The notes beneath the pieces are model-generated. The model worked only from the letters and a program-made list of their open reading frames with translations. It ran no database searches and was not told the DNA's origin. Below are positions 8,477-16,771 of a stretch of 40,065 nt of DNA, one piece after another. The stretch's first letter is position 1, and every line of letters begins with the position of its first letter. The DNA comes from Planctomycetia bacterium (lineage in GTDB: Bacteria > Planctomycetota > UBA1135 > GCA-002686595), in assembly GCA_005778045.1 (NCBI GenBank), contig SXKQ01000170.1, forward strand, positions 1-40,065. Direction: 5' to 3'. Position numbers and translations under genes: made by a program.

Positions 8477-9301
8477 ATGCGCTTGCGCGTTGGAACCGTC
8501 CCCTACCTCGTCGCTAGACCCCTCAACCTAGGGCTGGAGGCGGAGCCGGAGCTCGAGGTCGTGCGCGAGGTGCCGGCGCGGCTTGTGGAGCACCTGCGCC
8601 AAGGCACGCTCGACGTCGCGCTCGTCAGCTCGATCGAGCTGTTCCGCGCCGAGGGCTACGGCTTCCTCGCGGGCCCGGCCATCGCCGGTCGCGGCTACGT
8701 GGCGAGCGTGCAGGTGTTCCTGCGCCGCCCGATCGGGTCGCTGCGCAGCGTGACCCTCGATCCTGCGAGCCGCACCTCGCAGGCCCTCGCGCAGGTGGTG
8801 CTCGCCCGCCGCGAGCCCGGCATCGAGTTTCGCGAGGCCCCCGCCGGCCGCGATCCGCGCCGCGCGGCCGAGGAGTCCGACGCCGGTGGCTGGCTGCGCA
8901 TCGGCGACAAGGCGCTGGTCGAGGCCCTGACGCCCGGCGCGCCGCCCTGCTTCAATCCGAGCGAGGCCTGGGCCCACGACACGGGCCTGCCCTTCGTGTT
9001 CGCGCTGTGGATCGTGCGTCCGGGCGTGCGGCTCGAGCCGGCCCAGCTCGACGCCTTCTCCCGCGCGCGAACCTGCGGCCGCGCAGCCCTCGACGAGCTC
9101 GCCCGCGAGGCGGCGCGCGATTGGGCACTGCCGTTCGAGCCTTGCCGCCGCTACCTCGCCGAGGAGTGCCTGTACGACCCGGGCGCTGCGCTCGAGCCCG
9201 CGCTGCTGCGCTTCCGCGACGAGGCGGCCCGACTGGGGCTGTGCCGCGGCGACCTCGCGCCCCACCCCATCGCTCTCGAGGACGGTCCATGCCCCGCCTG
9301 A
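8477..9301 (+). CDS. mqnA: MqnA, chorismate dehydratase
   Basis: Dehydrates chorismate to 3-enolpyruvyl-benzoate, the first committed step of the futalosine menaquinone route. The 274-residue protein has a periplasmic-binding-protein-like fold with the family start RVGTVPYLVARPLN, then VALVSSIELFR, and the segment TLDPASRTSQALAQVVL (family form D-x-x-S-R-T-S). GDKALVEA and GLPFVFALWIVRPG follow. MqnA and MqnD share this fold, but the chorismate-type motif order and length point to MqnA. The ATG at 8477 begins the conserved sequence. The stop overlaps the start of a small zinc-ribbon gene by 13 bases. The partners mqnC and mqnE are at 676-3086. Confidence 0.88.
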   Translation: MRLRVGTVPYLVARPLNLGLEAEPELEVVREVPARLVEHLRQGTLDVALVSSIELFRAEGYGFLAGPAIAGRGYVASVQVFLRRPIGSLRSVTLDPASRTSQALAQVVLARREPGIEFREAPAGRDPRRAAEESDAGGWLRIGDKALVEALTPGAPPCFNPSEAWAHDTGLPFVFALWIVRPGVRLEPAQLDAFSRARTCGRAALDELAREAARDWALPFEPCRRYLAEECLYDPGAALEPALLRFRDEAARLGLCRGDLAPHPIALEDGPCPA

Positions 9302-9483
9302 TCGAGGAGAGCAATTGCCCGCACTGCGAAGTGGCTCTCCCCGAGCCCAAGCCGCGCGTGTGCCCCTCCTGCGGCGGCTCGCTGCAGCAACGCTATCTGC
9401 GCTACGGCTGCCTCTCGAGCGCCCCCAAACTCGTGGCCCTCGGCTGGCTCGTGCACGAGGCCGTGACGCGCCTCGTCACGTAG
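9289..9483 (+). CDS. Small zinc-ribbon protein
   Basis: A 64-residue protein starting at the ATG at 9289, inside the 3' end of mqnA. It has two Cys pairs, SNCPHCEVAL (C10, C13) and RVCPSCGGSL (C29, C32), arranged like a zinc ribbon. A C-terminal hydrophobic stretch (LVALGWLVHEAVTRLV) could be an amphipathic or membrane helix. Codon use matches its neighbours and it is translationally coupled to mqnA. Its function is unknown; zinc binding is inference from the Cys spacing. The stop lies in a tandem 14-bp repeat. Confidence 0.7.
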   Translation: MPRLIEESNCPHCEVALPEPKPRVCPSCGGSLQQRYLRYGCLSSAPKLVALGWLVHEAVTRLVT

Positions 9484-9508
9484 ACCTCGCCACGTAGACC
9501 TCGCCACG
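9481..9508. repeat. Tandem 14-bp duplication at the zinc-ribbon stop codon
   Basis: TAGACCTCGCCACG occurs twice head to tail (9481-9494 and 9495-9508), with the stop codon TAG opening the first copy. It looks like a recent slippage event. Short GC hairpins follow at about 9530-9580, between this gene and the convergent one. Confidence 0.6.
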
Positions 9509-9582
9509 CACGCCTCCTCACGTAGCCACGGGCGCCCTGCGGGCACGCGAGAACAGCATGGAAGGCCCGTCCGGGCGCGCGC

Positions 9583-11505
9583 TCACTTCGTCTCGGGCTT
9601 GGCGTCGAGCGTCGCGAGCCACTCGCTGTAGCCCGGCAAGCTGACGTTCGCGAGCTCGGCGCGCGCCGCATCGCTCTTCGCCTTGTCTCCAAGGCGCAGC
9701 CATAGGCCCGGGGAGAGCAGCGAAAGCACGCCCTGCGGATCGGGGTCCTTCTCCATCATGCCCGCGAGCTCCGCCTTGGCCCCATCGGCCTGGTTGGAGC
9801 CAAAGCGCAGCGCGAACATGATGCCCGCGGCCGCGATCACCTTGGAACCGCCGCAGGCGGAGTTGCGTCGCGCCGCCTCGAGGCAGCCTTCGAGGATTTC
9901 CTTCTCGTTGGCGAGGCTCTCGCGCGAGCCGAGGCCAATGGCCGGCACGCACAGCATCAGTAGGTTGCCGAGGCCGATCAGGTGCGCGCCCTGCCCCGCC
10001 GCGCTCGGACGCGCGAAGGAATCGAGAGCGCCGGGGGCCGTGCGAGCGATGTTCTGCTGCGCGAGCCAGCCGAGCAACTCGTCTTCGAGTCCGAGTGCCT
10101 GCTCTTCGAGCTTGGCCACGCCGCTGCGGCGAATGCGGTGCACTTCCTTGCCTCCCGCGCCCTCGCACACCATGAGCTCGACCTTGAAGCCCGCAGCCTC
10201 GCGGGCCAGCGCGCCCTGCACCACGAAGGCCGGACGAGTCTCGGCCGGACGGCCCTTGAGCAGCGCCTCGGTCGGCCACATCTGGCCCATGACGACGAAC
10301 GCGCCCCCAGGGAGCAGCGGCACGACCAGGTCGGAGCGCGCCGCCGTGCGCAGGTGTACGGACTCCGCGAGGTACAGCGGCAGGGCGCGCGCCATGCGGG
10401 CAAGCTCCTCGTCGACGCGCGTCGGAGCCTTGGGATCCTGCACCTTGGCGAGCGCCTCGTCGGCGAACCCCACGAAGGTCACCAGCGGGCCCTTGGGGTC
10501 CTTCTGGGGACCCAGCCATGGCGCGCCGAGGCCCTGCATCCACAGCGGGCCTTGCACCATGAAGAGCCGGATCTCGACCTGCTGTTGCTGCCCGGGAGCG
10601 GCCTGCGCGGGCTGCGGCGCGACCGTGGGGACCGGCAGTCCGAGCTGCTGGGCGAAGGCGCCGAGCGCCTGGGCGAGCGGCGGCAGGTTCAGGGCCGCGA
10701 GGCGCCCGAACAGGGCCTTGGCCTCCTCCGTGCGCTTGAGCTCGATCAGGGCCCGCAGCAGGTTGAAGCCCGTCTCGGGCCGCTGGCGACGCTCGTCGTA
10801 GACCGCGCCTACGAGTTCGACCATCTCCGCGAGAGCCCCGGCCTTGCCGAGCTCCGCGCTGATCGCCATCAGGGCGTTGGGGTCTTGGGCGATGCCGGTG
10901 ATCGAGCGGCGCAGGGACTCGACCGCCGCCCCCGTCTGCTGACCGCGCAAGCGCTGCTGGGCCAGCCAGCCCGCCGCACGCCAGTTGCCAGGTGCCGCCG
11001 ACAGGTCGCCGAGGAACTCGAGCACCGCGGCCTCGCCGCCGGCCTGCTGCATCAGCTGGCACGACCAGCTGAGCGCCATCTCTTGGTTGGCGTCGAGCTC
11101 GAGCGCGCGGGAGAGCAGCGTCTGGGCGCCGTCCTCGTCGCCGCGCGCCTGCCGCATGCGAGCCAAGTTGACCGCACACACCGCGCTCTCGCCGTTGCGT
11201 TCGATCGACGTGCGCAGGGTCGTCTCGGCGAGATCGTGCTGCCCGCACTGGAACTGGGCCGCCGAGAGCAGCACCCGGCCGCGCTCGCGGCCCTGATCGA
11301 GCTCGTCGAGCCGCGCCGCCGCCGCGAGCACAGCGTTGTGCAGGCCGTTCTCGAGCCCGAACACCACCTGCTGGTAGAGCTGCTCGGGCTGATTCCAGGC
11401 GGCCTCGAGCAGCTTGGGGAGCACCTTTTCGGTGAACTCCGCGCGCGGGATCTCCCGCGGCTGGCCCTGCTGGTCGTACACCGTGATTGTTTCCTTGGCA
11501 GCCAT
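9583..11505 (-). CDS. TPR-like repeat protein of unknown function
   Basis: A 640-residue protein with no signal peptide or membrane segment, so probably cytoplasmic. The first 300 residues are helical repeats of the tetratricopeptide type, for example a stretch around GDEDGAQTLLSRALELDANQ. A Pro/Gln-rich linker (about 293-313) separates them from a C-terminal part. That part includes VVPLLPGGAFVVMGQMWPTEALL, CEGAGGKEVHRIRRSGVAKL and a conserved-looking Cys/Gly region (NSACGGSKVIAAAGIMFALRFG). I do not recognise the C-terminal part. The ATG at 11505 is 144 bp from the topVIB start, in divergent orientation. A scaffold role is inference from the repeats only. Confidence 0.75.
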   Translation of the reverse strand: MAAKETITVYDQQGQPREIPRAEFTEKVLPKLLEAAWNQPEQLYQQVVFGLENGLHNAVLAAAARLDELDQGRERGRVLLSAAQFQCGQHDLAETTLRTSIERNGESAVCAVNLARMRQARGDEDGAQTLLSRALELDANQEMALSWSCQLMQQAGGEAAVLEFLGDLSAAPGNWRAAGWLAQQRLRGQQTGAAVESLRRSITGIAQDPNALMAISAELGKAGALAEMVELVGAVYDERRQRPETGFNLLRALIELKRTEEAKALFGRLAALNLPPLAQALGAFAQQLGLPVPTVAPQPAQAAPGQQQQVEIRLFMVQGPLWMQGLGAPWLGPQKDPKGPLVTFVGFADEALAKVQDPKAPTRVDEELARMARALPLYLAESVHLRTAARSDLVVPLLPGGAFVVMGQMWPTEALLKGRPAETRPAFVVQGALAREAAGFKVELMVCEGAGGKEVHRIRRSGVAKLEEQALGLEDELLGWLAQQNIARTAPGALDSFARPSAAGQGAHLIGLGNLLMLCVPAIGLGSRESLANEKEILEGCLEAARRNSACGGSKVIAAAGIMFALRFGSNQADGAKAELAGMMEKDPDPQGVLSLLSPGLWLRLGDKAKSDAARAELANVSLPGYSEWLATLDAKPETK

Positions 11506-11649
11506 GCTCGATAGTCCTCGTTGCGGGCCGCGGATTCTCGCCCGCGGAGCACTCGGAAGAAAGGGGCGAGGCGCGGCGCGCCGTTGAATCGCCCGGCGGT
11601 TTCGGTAGATAGACCCGGTCCACTGGAGTTTCGTGCGGGGGGCGCATTC

Positions 11650-13404
11650 GTGAACGACAAGGGTGCAGCAGGATTGTTCGACGAGATGGAAACCAAGGTC
11701 GAGACCGCGGCCGAGAAGCCGGTCGCAGCGAAGGCCGAGAAGCCTGAAAAGGCCGAGGCGCCCGAGGCCGGACGTCGCAAGACCGCGCAGGAGCTCGCCG
11801 AGCGCCAGCGCGAGATCTCAGTCAGCGAGTTCTTCACCAAGAACCGCCACCTGCTGGGCTTCGACTCCCCGCTCAAGGCGCTGCTGACGGCCGTCAAGGA
11901 GGCCGTCGACAACTCGCTCGACGCCTGCGAGGAGGCCGGCATCCTGCCCGAGGTCGTGGTCGAGATCACGCCGACCGGCGAGGAGCGCTTCCGCGTCGCC
12001 GTCGAGGACAACGGCCCGGGCATCGTCAAGGAACAGATCCCGAAGGTATTCGGCAAGCTGCTCTACGGCTCGAAGTTCCACAAGCTCAGCCAGACCCGCG
12101 GCCAGCAGGGCATCGGCATCTCGGCGGCCGTGATGTACGGCCAGCTGACGACCGGTAAGTCCTCGCGCATCGTCTCGCGCACGGGCAAGCGCGCCCCGGC
12201 CTACGAGGTGCAGCTGTCGATCGACACGGCCCGCAACAAGGCCGACCTGCACGACGAGAAGACGCTCGCCGAATGGACGCGCGAGCACGGCACGCGCGTC
12301 GAGATCGAGATGGAGGCCCGCTACCAGAAGGGCCTGCGCTCGGTCGACATGTACCTCAAGCAGACCGCGATCGCGAACCCGCACGTGCAGCTCACGTACG
12401 TCGATCCGGGCGGCGAGCGCGTCGTGTACGAACGCGGCACGAAGGTGCTCCCGCCCGAGGCGGTCGAGATCAAGCCGCACCCGCACGGCGTCGAGCTCGG
12501 CGTGCTGATCCTGATGCTCAAGGAGACGAGCGCCCGCACGCTCTCAGGCTTCCTGCAGGAGGAGTTCGTCCGCGTCGGCCCGAAAGTCGCGGAGGAGATC
12601 TGCGACACCGCCAAGGTCTCCGAGAAGGCCTACCCGTCGCGCATCGCGCGCGAGGAAGCCGCCGCGCTGCACGCCGCGATCCAGAAGACCAAGATCTCCG
12701 CGCCGCCGACGAACTGCATCTCGCCGATCGGCGAGGAGCTCGTGCTGCAGGGCCTCAAGAAGGAGATCGAGGCCGACTTCTACGCGGCCGTCTCGCGACC
12801 GCCGTCGGTCTACCGCGGCAACCCGTTCGTGATCGAGGTCGGCATCGCCTACGGCAAGCCCGGTGGCGTCGGCCTCGAGCTCACCGAAGAGGGCCGCATC
12901 CAGAAGCGCAAGTCCATCACGGTGAGCGAGGAGCTCGTCGGCGCCTCGGACGAGCCGATCCGCGTGCTGCGCTTCGCCAATCGCGTGCCGCTCCTGCACC
13001 AGCAGTCGGCCTGCGCCGTCACCAAGGCCGTGATCCAGACCAACTGGCGCTCCTACGGCCTGCAGCAGCCCAAGGGCGCTCTGCCGATCGGCCCGGCCGC
13101 CGTGCTCGTGCACATCGCGAGCGTCTGGGTGCCCTTCACATCGGAATCCAAGGAGGCGCTCGCCGCCTACGAGGAGATCTTGAAGGAGATCAAGCTCGGC
13201 CTGCAGGAATGCGGCCGCAAGATGGGCACTTACATCAAGAAGGGCCAACGCCTGCGCTCGGAGTTCGACAAGCGCTCTTACATCGAGAAGTACATCCCCC
13301 ACATCGGCCTCGCCCTGCAGGAGATCCTCGACCTCTCCGACAAGGAGCGCGACGGCACCGTGGGCACGCTCGACGACTGCCTGCAGAAGTCGCGCAAGAT
13401 CTGA
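11650..13404 (+). CDS. top6B: DNA topoisomerase VI subunit B (GHKL ATPase)
   Basis: The ATPase subunit of the type IIB topoisomerase, which closes as an ATP gate to drive duplex passage through the break made by subunit A. The 584-residue product has the GHKL signatures: [14 protein letters not shown] (N-box, about 84-97), DNGPGI (120-125) and a G-rich lid [14 protein letters not shown] (151-164). The transducer region follows, with [26 protein letters not shown]. An Ala/Glu/Lys-rich tail of about 55 residues precedes the core. The GTG at 11650 follows a G-rich site and fits best; an in-frame ATG lies at 11686. Topoisomerase VI is mainly archaeal and eukaryotic, so it is unusual in a bacterium. 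Subunit A is at 17468. Confidence 0.93.
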   Translation: MNDKGAAGLFDEMETKVETAAEKPVAAKAEKPEKAEAPEAGRRKTAQELAERQREISVSEFFTKNRHLLGFDSPLKALLTAVKEAVDNSLDACEEAGILPEVVVEITPTGEERFRVAVEDNGPGIVKEQIPKVFGKLLYGSKFHKLSQTRGQQGIGISAAVMYGQLTTGKSSRIVSRTGKRAPAYEVQLSIDTARNKADLHDEKTLAEWTREHGTRVEIEMEARYQKGLRSVDMYLKQTAIANPHVQLTYVDPGGERVVYERGTKVLPPEAVEIKPHPHGVELGVLILMLKETSARTLSGFLQEEFVRVGPKVAEEICDTAKVSEKAYPSRIAREEAAALHAAIQKTKISAPPTNCISPIGEELVLQGLKKEIEADFYAAVSRPPSVYRGNPFVIEVGIAYGKPGGVGLELTEEGRIQKRKSITVSEELVGASDEPIRVLRFANRVPLLHQQSACAVTKAVIQTNWRSYGLQQPKGALPIGPAAVLVHIASVWVPFTSESKEALAAYEEILKEIKLGLQECGRKMGTYIKKGQRLRSEFDKRSYIEKYIPHIGLALQEILDLSDKERDGTVGTLDDCLQKSRKI

Positions 13405-13408
13405 GCCC

Positions 13409-13864
13409 GTGGCCCAACTCGATCCGAGGCTGCTGCGCGAGCTCGAACGCGTCCGCTGGCGATACGCCGACGGCGACCAGACGACGTTGCGGGAGCTTCG
13501 CCGCCGCATCGACGCGATCGGCGACGCGCCGGAGAAGTTCCTCACGTACACCGAGCTGGTCGACGGCCTCGAGTTCCGGCTCGTCAAAGGCGGAACGCCG
13601 CATCGCATCGGCGCCTGGGACGAGCTCGACCGCGCCATCGTCGGCGACTTCCTCGGACGGCTCGTCGTCGACAGCTATCGCGAGGGCGGCTTCTTCGTGA
13701 GCGCACTCGTCGTGAGCCGCGAGGAGCGGACGCCCGGCAAGGGTTTCTACGAGCTCGCGCGAGAGATCGGTGCGCTCAAGAGCAAGGACAAGCTCGTCGA
13801 GCTCGAGTTCTGGATGAAGCACGTGAACCTCGCGCGCGAGTGGTACTCCTCGCGCAGCCGCTGA
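13409..13864 (+). CDS. Conserved-looking protein linked to topVIB, function unknown
   Basis: A 151-residue soluble protein starting at a GTG only 4 bases after the topVIB stop, so it should be translated together with it. It has a helical N-terminus (LLRELERVRWRYADGD), then LTYTELVDGLEFRL, AIVGDFLGRLVVDSYREGGF and PGKGFYELAREIGALKSKD. I have a vague memory of such sequences as unnamed hypothetical proteins in several bacterial phyla, but know no function. It has no membrane segment and no metal or catalytic motif that I can name. Its position suggests a partner of the topoisomerase; that is inference. Confidence 0.75.
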   Translation: MAQLDPRLLRELERVRWRYADGDQTTLRELRRRIDAIGDAPEKFLTYTELVDGLEFRLVKGGTPHRIGAWDELDRAIVGDFLGRLVVDSYREGGFFVSALVVSREERTPGKGFYELAREIGALKSKDKLVELEFWMKHVNLAREWYSSRSR

Positions 13865-13881
13865 CGCACCGCAGGTCCGCA

Positions 13882-14373
13882 CTACTTCTTGCGCGGCGTC
13901 CGCCTGGCGGACGGCTTGGGGAGCTTCGCCGCGGTCGTTTTGGGTCGCTTCGCTGGGCGCGGCTTGTCGAGCTTGGCCGCGGGAGGCGTCGGTGCGCGCG
14001 AGTCGAGTTACGCCAGCAGCTTCTTCGGCGCGATCAGGCGGTAGCTCTCCTCGATCCAGGTCTCGAGTTCGGCGACGGTCGGGGACTCGTCGAGGTCGAA
14101 GCGCAGCGTGAGCCAACCGCTCTTGCCCAGGCCGTAACCGGTCAGCGACGCGAGCGGGCGCTTCGCGACTGCCGCGTGCGAGTCGTCGAGCTTGATGGCG
14201 ATGCACGGCGGCCCGTGCGTTTCCTTGCCTCCGCCGCGCGCGAGGTTGAACACGAACACCTTCGTGCCAACCTTGGCGACGGTCTCGCCCCAGGGATGGT
14301 CGTCCTAGGCACCGGGCAGCGTCTGCACGAAGGCGCGCAGGCGACGTTCAAGCCTGACGAGATCGCGGATCAT
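13882..14373 (-). pseudogene. MmcQ/YjbR-family gene broken by two in-frame stops
   Basis: Read from the ATG at 14373, one uninterrupted frame encodes a whole YjbR-like protein with two stop codons inside it. After RRLRAFVQTLPGA comes TAG (14305-14307), then DDHPWGETVAKVGTKVFVF continues in the same frame, as in family members (LPGA-x-DHPWGE). The core goes on through ASLTGYGLGKSGWLTLRF and WIEESYRLIAPKKLLA. A TAA (14008-14010) follows, and the frame then encodes a Lys/Pro/Ala-rich tail ending AKRPKTTAAKLPKPSARRTP and RKK before TAG at 13882-13884. The family has a double-wing fold and is said to bind DNA. An intact frame with two nonsense codons points to recent inactivation. Confidence 0.75.
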
Positions 14374-14427
14374 CGGGGCCTGCCAGCCCCCGTGATGGGA
14401 ACGGCTCGCACCGTCCGGCACAAGCGC

Positions 14428-15499
14428 CTAGATTCCGATCGCGAATGCGAGCGCGTCGGTGAGTCCAGTGGTGCTGGCGGTGGCAGGGTCGCGCGACCAG
14501 TACTGGGCGAAGAACGCCTGCCCCGCGACGGCGAGCGGGTTCGCACCAAACTGGACCCAGGCGTTGAAGTCGAACGAGTACCAACCCGAGCCGTCGTTGG
14601 CGGGAGCGGCCGTGCCACCCGAGCCCTGGAGCGGAGTGCAACGGGACGGCGGCTGCACGCACAGCGTGCCCCCCTGGAACGGCGCTGCGGTCGCCGCGTG
14701 CCCGTAGAACAGCAGCCCCTGCTTCGGGTTGAGCACGCTCGTCGCGCGGATGTCGAACGGGCTCGCGCTCGACGAGATCGCCGGCGTGCAGCCCTACCTG
14801 TTCACCTTGGCGGTGCAGTAGCTCGAGGGCGCCGGCGGCCGACCGTCGTACACCGCGTAGAGCCCGCCCGCCCCCGTCGACACGAGGATCTGCGCGTTGG
14901 CGTTGGGCACGCTGCCGGGCAGGATCGAGTTGCCGCTGTTCTCGAAGAGCGCGCCGACGCCGGCGAAGATCGGGTGCGTCGAGCTGATCGGTCGCAGGCC
15001 GGCGATGTTGTTGAAGACGCTCCCGTACGCGAGCCCGAAGTTCGCGAGGAAGGGATTGAAGGTTTTCGCGGCAAGGGCACGAAGTTTCCGGCGCAGACGT
15101 AGACGCAGCCGCCAGCCCGCACGTACTGGGTCAGCACCGCCGCGTTGATTCCATCGAAGTAGTTGCCGATGAACACGGCGTCGTACTGCTGGAGCGTCGA
15201 AAGCTGGAAGGTGCCGAGCGTCGAGATGGTCCACGTGTGACCGGCAGCCGTCATCGTCTGGCTCAACGCGCTTTCGGTGAGACCGAAGTCACCCGACCAG
15301 ACGCGGAAATGTCCCGGCTGGCCGCCGGTGAACCAGCCCGCCACGTTGCGGGCGAATTGCGCCGCGTCGGGGCCCGGCTGAAAGTCGTTGTTCGACAGGG
15401 TCCATTCGTCGTGGGCGATGACGATGCGTCCTTGGGCGAAGGAGAGCGCGGAGAGGGTGAGGGCGGAGGCGGAGGCGAGCAGGTGGCGGAGGGGTGCAT
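14428..15499 (-). pseudogene. Secreted protein gene broken by a frameshift and an in-frame stop
   Basis: From the ATG at 15499 the frame encodes a signal peptide (about MHAPLRHLLASASALTLSAL) and a mature part GRIVIAHDEWTLSNNDF, DAVFIGNYFDGINAAVLTQY and GGCVYVCAGNFV. A one-base shift at about 15062-15090 then moves the reading to another frame: TFNPFLANFGLAYGSVFNNI, HPIFAGVGALFENS. TAG at 14794-14796 interrupts KVNR-x-GCTPAIS, and the same frame runs on to 14428 through ATSVLNPKQGLLFYGHAA, GSGGTAAPAND, SFDFNAWVQ and FFAQYWSRDP. I know this last module as the C-terminal domain of many secreted planctomycete proteins, where the interrupted position is a sense codon. The gene is dead as sequenced. 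Confidence 0.75.
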
Positions 15500-15585
15500 G
15501 GGTCTTTCCTGTCAGGGGTCCTGCACCTGACCTCCGCGGTGCGGAGCGGGCCTTACGGCGGATTTCAGGAGCCCCACGGACAGCT

Positions 15586-15599
15586 ACTACATCTGTAGT
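15586..15599. promoter_or_regulatory. BlaI/MecI-type operator
   Basis: ACTACA-TC-TGTAGT is a perfect 6-bp inverted repeat matching the BlaI/MecI/CopY operator core (TACTACATATGTAGTA). It lies 12 bases before the GTG of the BlaI-family gene and between that gene and the divergent pseudogene. It should be the site of self-repression, and may once have also controlled the divergent gene. Confidence 0.8.
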
Positions 15600-15611
15600 G
15601 GGATCCCGCCC

Positions 15612-15998
15612 GTGAGCCGCGAGACGTCGCAGCCCAGTGATGCCGAGTGGAAGGTGCTCCACGCGCTGTGGGAGCGCCGCAAGGCCTCCGCGCGCGAGCT
15701 GCTCGACGACCTGAGCGCCGAGGGTTGGGCCTACACGACGCTCAAGACCATGCTGACGCGCATGGAGCAGAAGGGGCTCGTGCGCGAGACCCGGCGCTGC
15801 AACGTCGCGCTCTACCAACCGGCGATCGAACGGCGCAAGGCGCAGCGGGATGCGCTCGTGACGCTGGTCGAGCGGGTCTTCCAGGGCGCCTCGGGGCCGC
15901 TGATCGCGCATCTGGTCGGCGACAAGCGACTCTCGGCCGTCGAACGCAAGCTGCTGGAAGCCAGGCTGAAGGAGCTAAAGCGGGAGGACGGCGAGTGA
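15612..15998 (+). CDS. BlaI/MecI/CopY-family transcriptional repressor
   Basis: A 128-residue winged-helix repressor that binds as a dimer to palindromes of the TACTACA type. Typical family features are PSDAEWKVLHALWERRKASARELLDDL (first helices), YTTLKTMLTRMEQKGLV (recognition helix) and a C-terminal dimer region ending in KLLEARLKELKRED. It starts at a GTG 12 bases after a matching operator, so it should repress its own operon. The stop overlaps the GTG of a BlaR1-like gene (GTGA), and a DUF1579 gene follows. In the family the partner is a membrane protease that destroys the repressor; here that partner lacks its protease core. Confidence 0.9.
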   Translation: MSRETSQPSDAEWKVLHALWERRKASARELLDDLSAEGWAYTTLKTMLTRMEQKGLVRETRRCNVALYQPAIERRKAQRDALVTLVERVFQGASGPLIAHLVGDKRLSAVERKLLEARLKELKREDGE

Positions 15999-16771
15999 CG
16001 ACCCTCGCGGACCTTGCCACGGGAGCCCTGCTCGGCGGTACCCTGCTCGCCTGCGCGTGGCTCGTCGATCTCACCCTGCGCCGGCGCGCAGCGGCGCGCG
16101 TGCTGACGCTCGTGTGGGTCGTCGCGCTCCTGAGACTCGTGCTGCCGCACGAGCTCGCGTCCCCGGCGAGCGTGACCGCAGGTCTCGGTGCAAGCTCGCG
16201 CGCCGCGGCCCGCACGCTGGGCGACGCGCCGGAGTGGCTCTTCGTGGTCTGGCTCACTGGAACCGCAGCCCTGCTCACGCTCCGAGTCGTGCGACGCTTC
16301 CGCCTGCATTCGAGCCTGGGAACGCCTGCCCAGCTCGCGCCGGACTGGTCCGACGCGCTCGCGAACGCTGCGAAGCTCGCCGGACTGCGCCGCTTGCCCA
16401 GCGTGCACGCCGTCGCGCTCTCCTGCCCCGCCGTCACCGGCCTGTGGCGCCCGAAACTGCCGCTTCCGGCGAGTGCTCTGGAGCGCGCGCCGACCCGCGC
16501 CTTCCTTTCCAGCCGGGCGCTGCTCCTGCGTCGCCTCGACGCGCTCGAACGACCGGCGCCCTCGCCGTTCGCGCGCCGCGTCGCCCTCGCGCTGACGCTG
16601 GCCGGCGCCGTCGTCGCGCTCCCGATGGCGACACCGCGCGGCCTCGACCGGGAACACGCCCACGCCACGCTCGCCGACGCCCGCAAGGGCGCCCCGTGGA
16701 GCTGCTTCCACCTCCAGGCGTCGGCCCTCGTGCTCGCCGCCGACTCCCTGCCCCACGAAGGGACCCCATGA
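15995..16771 (+). CDS. BlaR1/M56-like membrane protein lacking the protease core
   Basis: A 258-residue protein with about four hydrophobic segments, near residues 6-25, 30-48, 74-93 and about 205-222. The first three and the segment SVHAVALSCPAVTGLWRPKLPLPASAL match the N-terminal half of BlaR1/MecR1 sensor proteases of family M56. In that family an HExxH zinc site and a second metal ligand follow at once; here they are absent. The sequence runs from LPASALERAPTRAFLSSRALL straight into a basic stretch and the last membrane segment. About 100-150 residues seem missing. It may be a decayed gene or a sensor that works without cleaving. It overlaps both neighbours by 4 bases. Confidence 0.75.
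   Translation: MTTLADLATGALLGGTLLACAWLVDLTLRRRAAARVLTLVWVVALLRLVLPHELASPASVTAGLGASSRAAARTLGDAPEWLFVVWLTGTAALLTLRVVRRFRLHSSLGTPAQLAPDWSDALANAAKLAGLRRLPSVHAVALSCPAVTGLWRPKLPLPASALERAPTRAFLSSRALLLRRLDALERPAPSPFARRVALALTLAGAVVALPMATPRGLDREHAHATLADARKGAPWSCFHLQASALVLAADSLPHEGTP

Noticed and set aside
11650..13864. Topoisomerase VI genes as part of a defence system
   Set aside because: No nuclease, effector or mobile gene is linked; both subunits keep full catalytic motifs and the neighbours look like ordinary or decayed cell genes.
14008..14796. Stop-codon recoding (pyrrolysine or another read-through) to explain in-frame TAG and TAA
   Set aside because: The stops stand for different residues, include TAG, TAA and TGA in the window's broken genes, and come with frameshifts. 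Normal genes here use all three codons to end.
13840..15102. Long plus-strand frame over 13840-15102
   Set aside because: It lies opposite two pseudogenes whose minus-strand frames give recognisable protein segments. The plus frame has low-complexity Arg/Ala-rich sequence.
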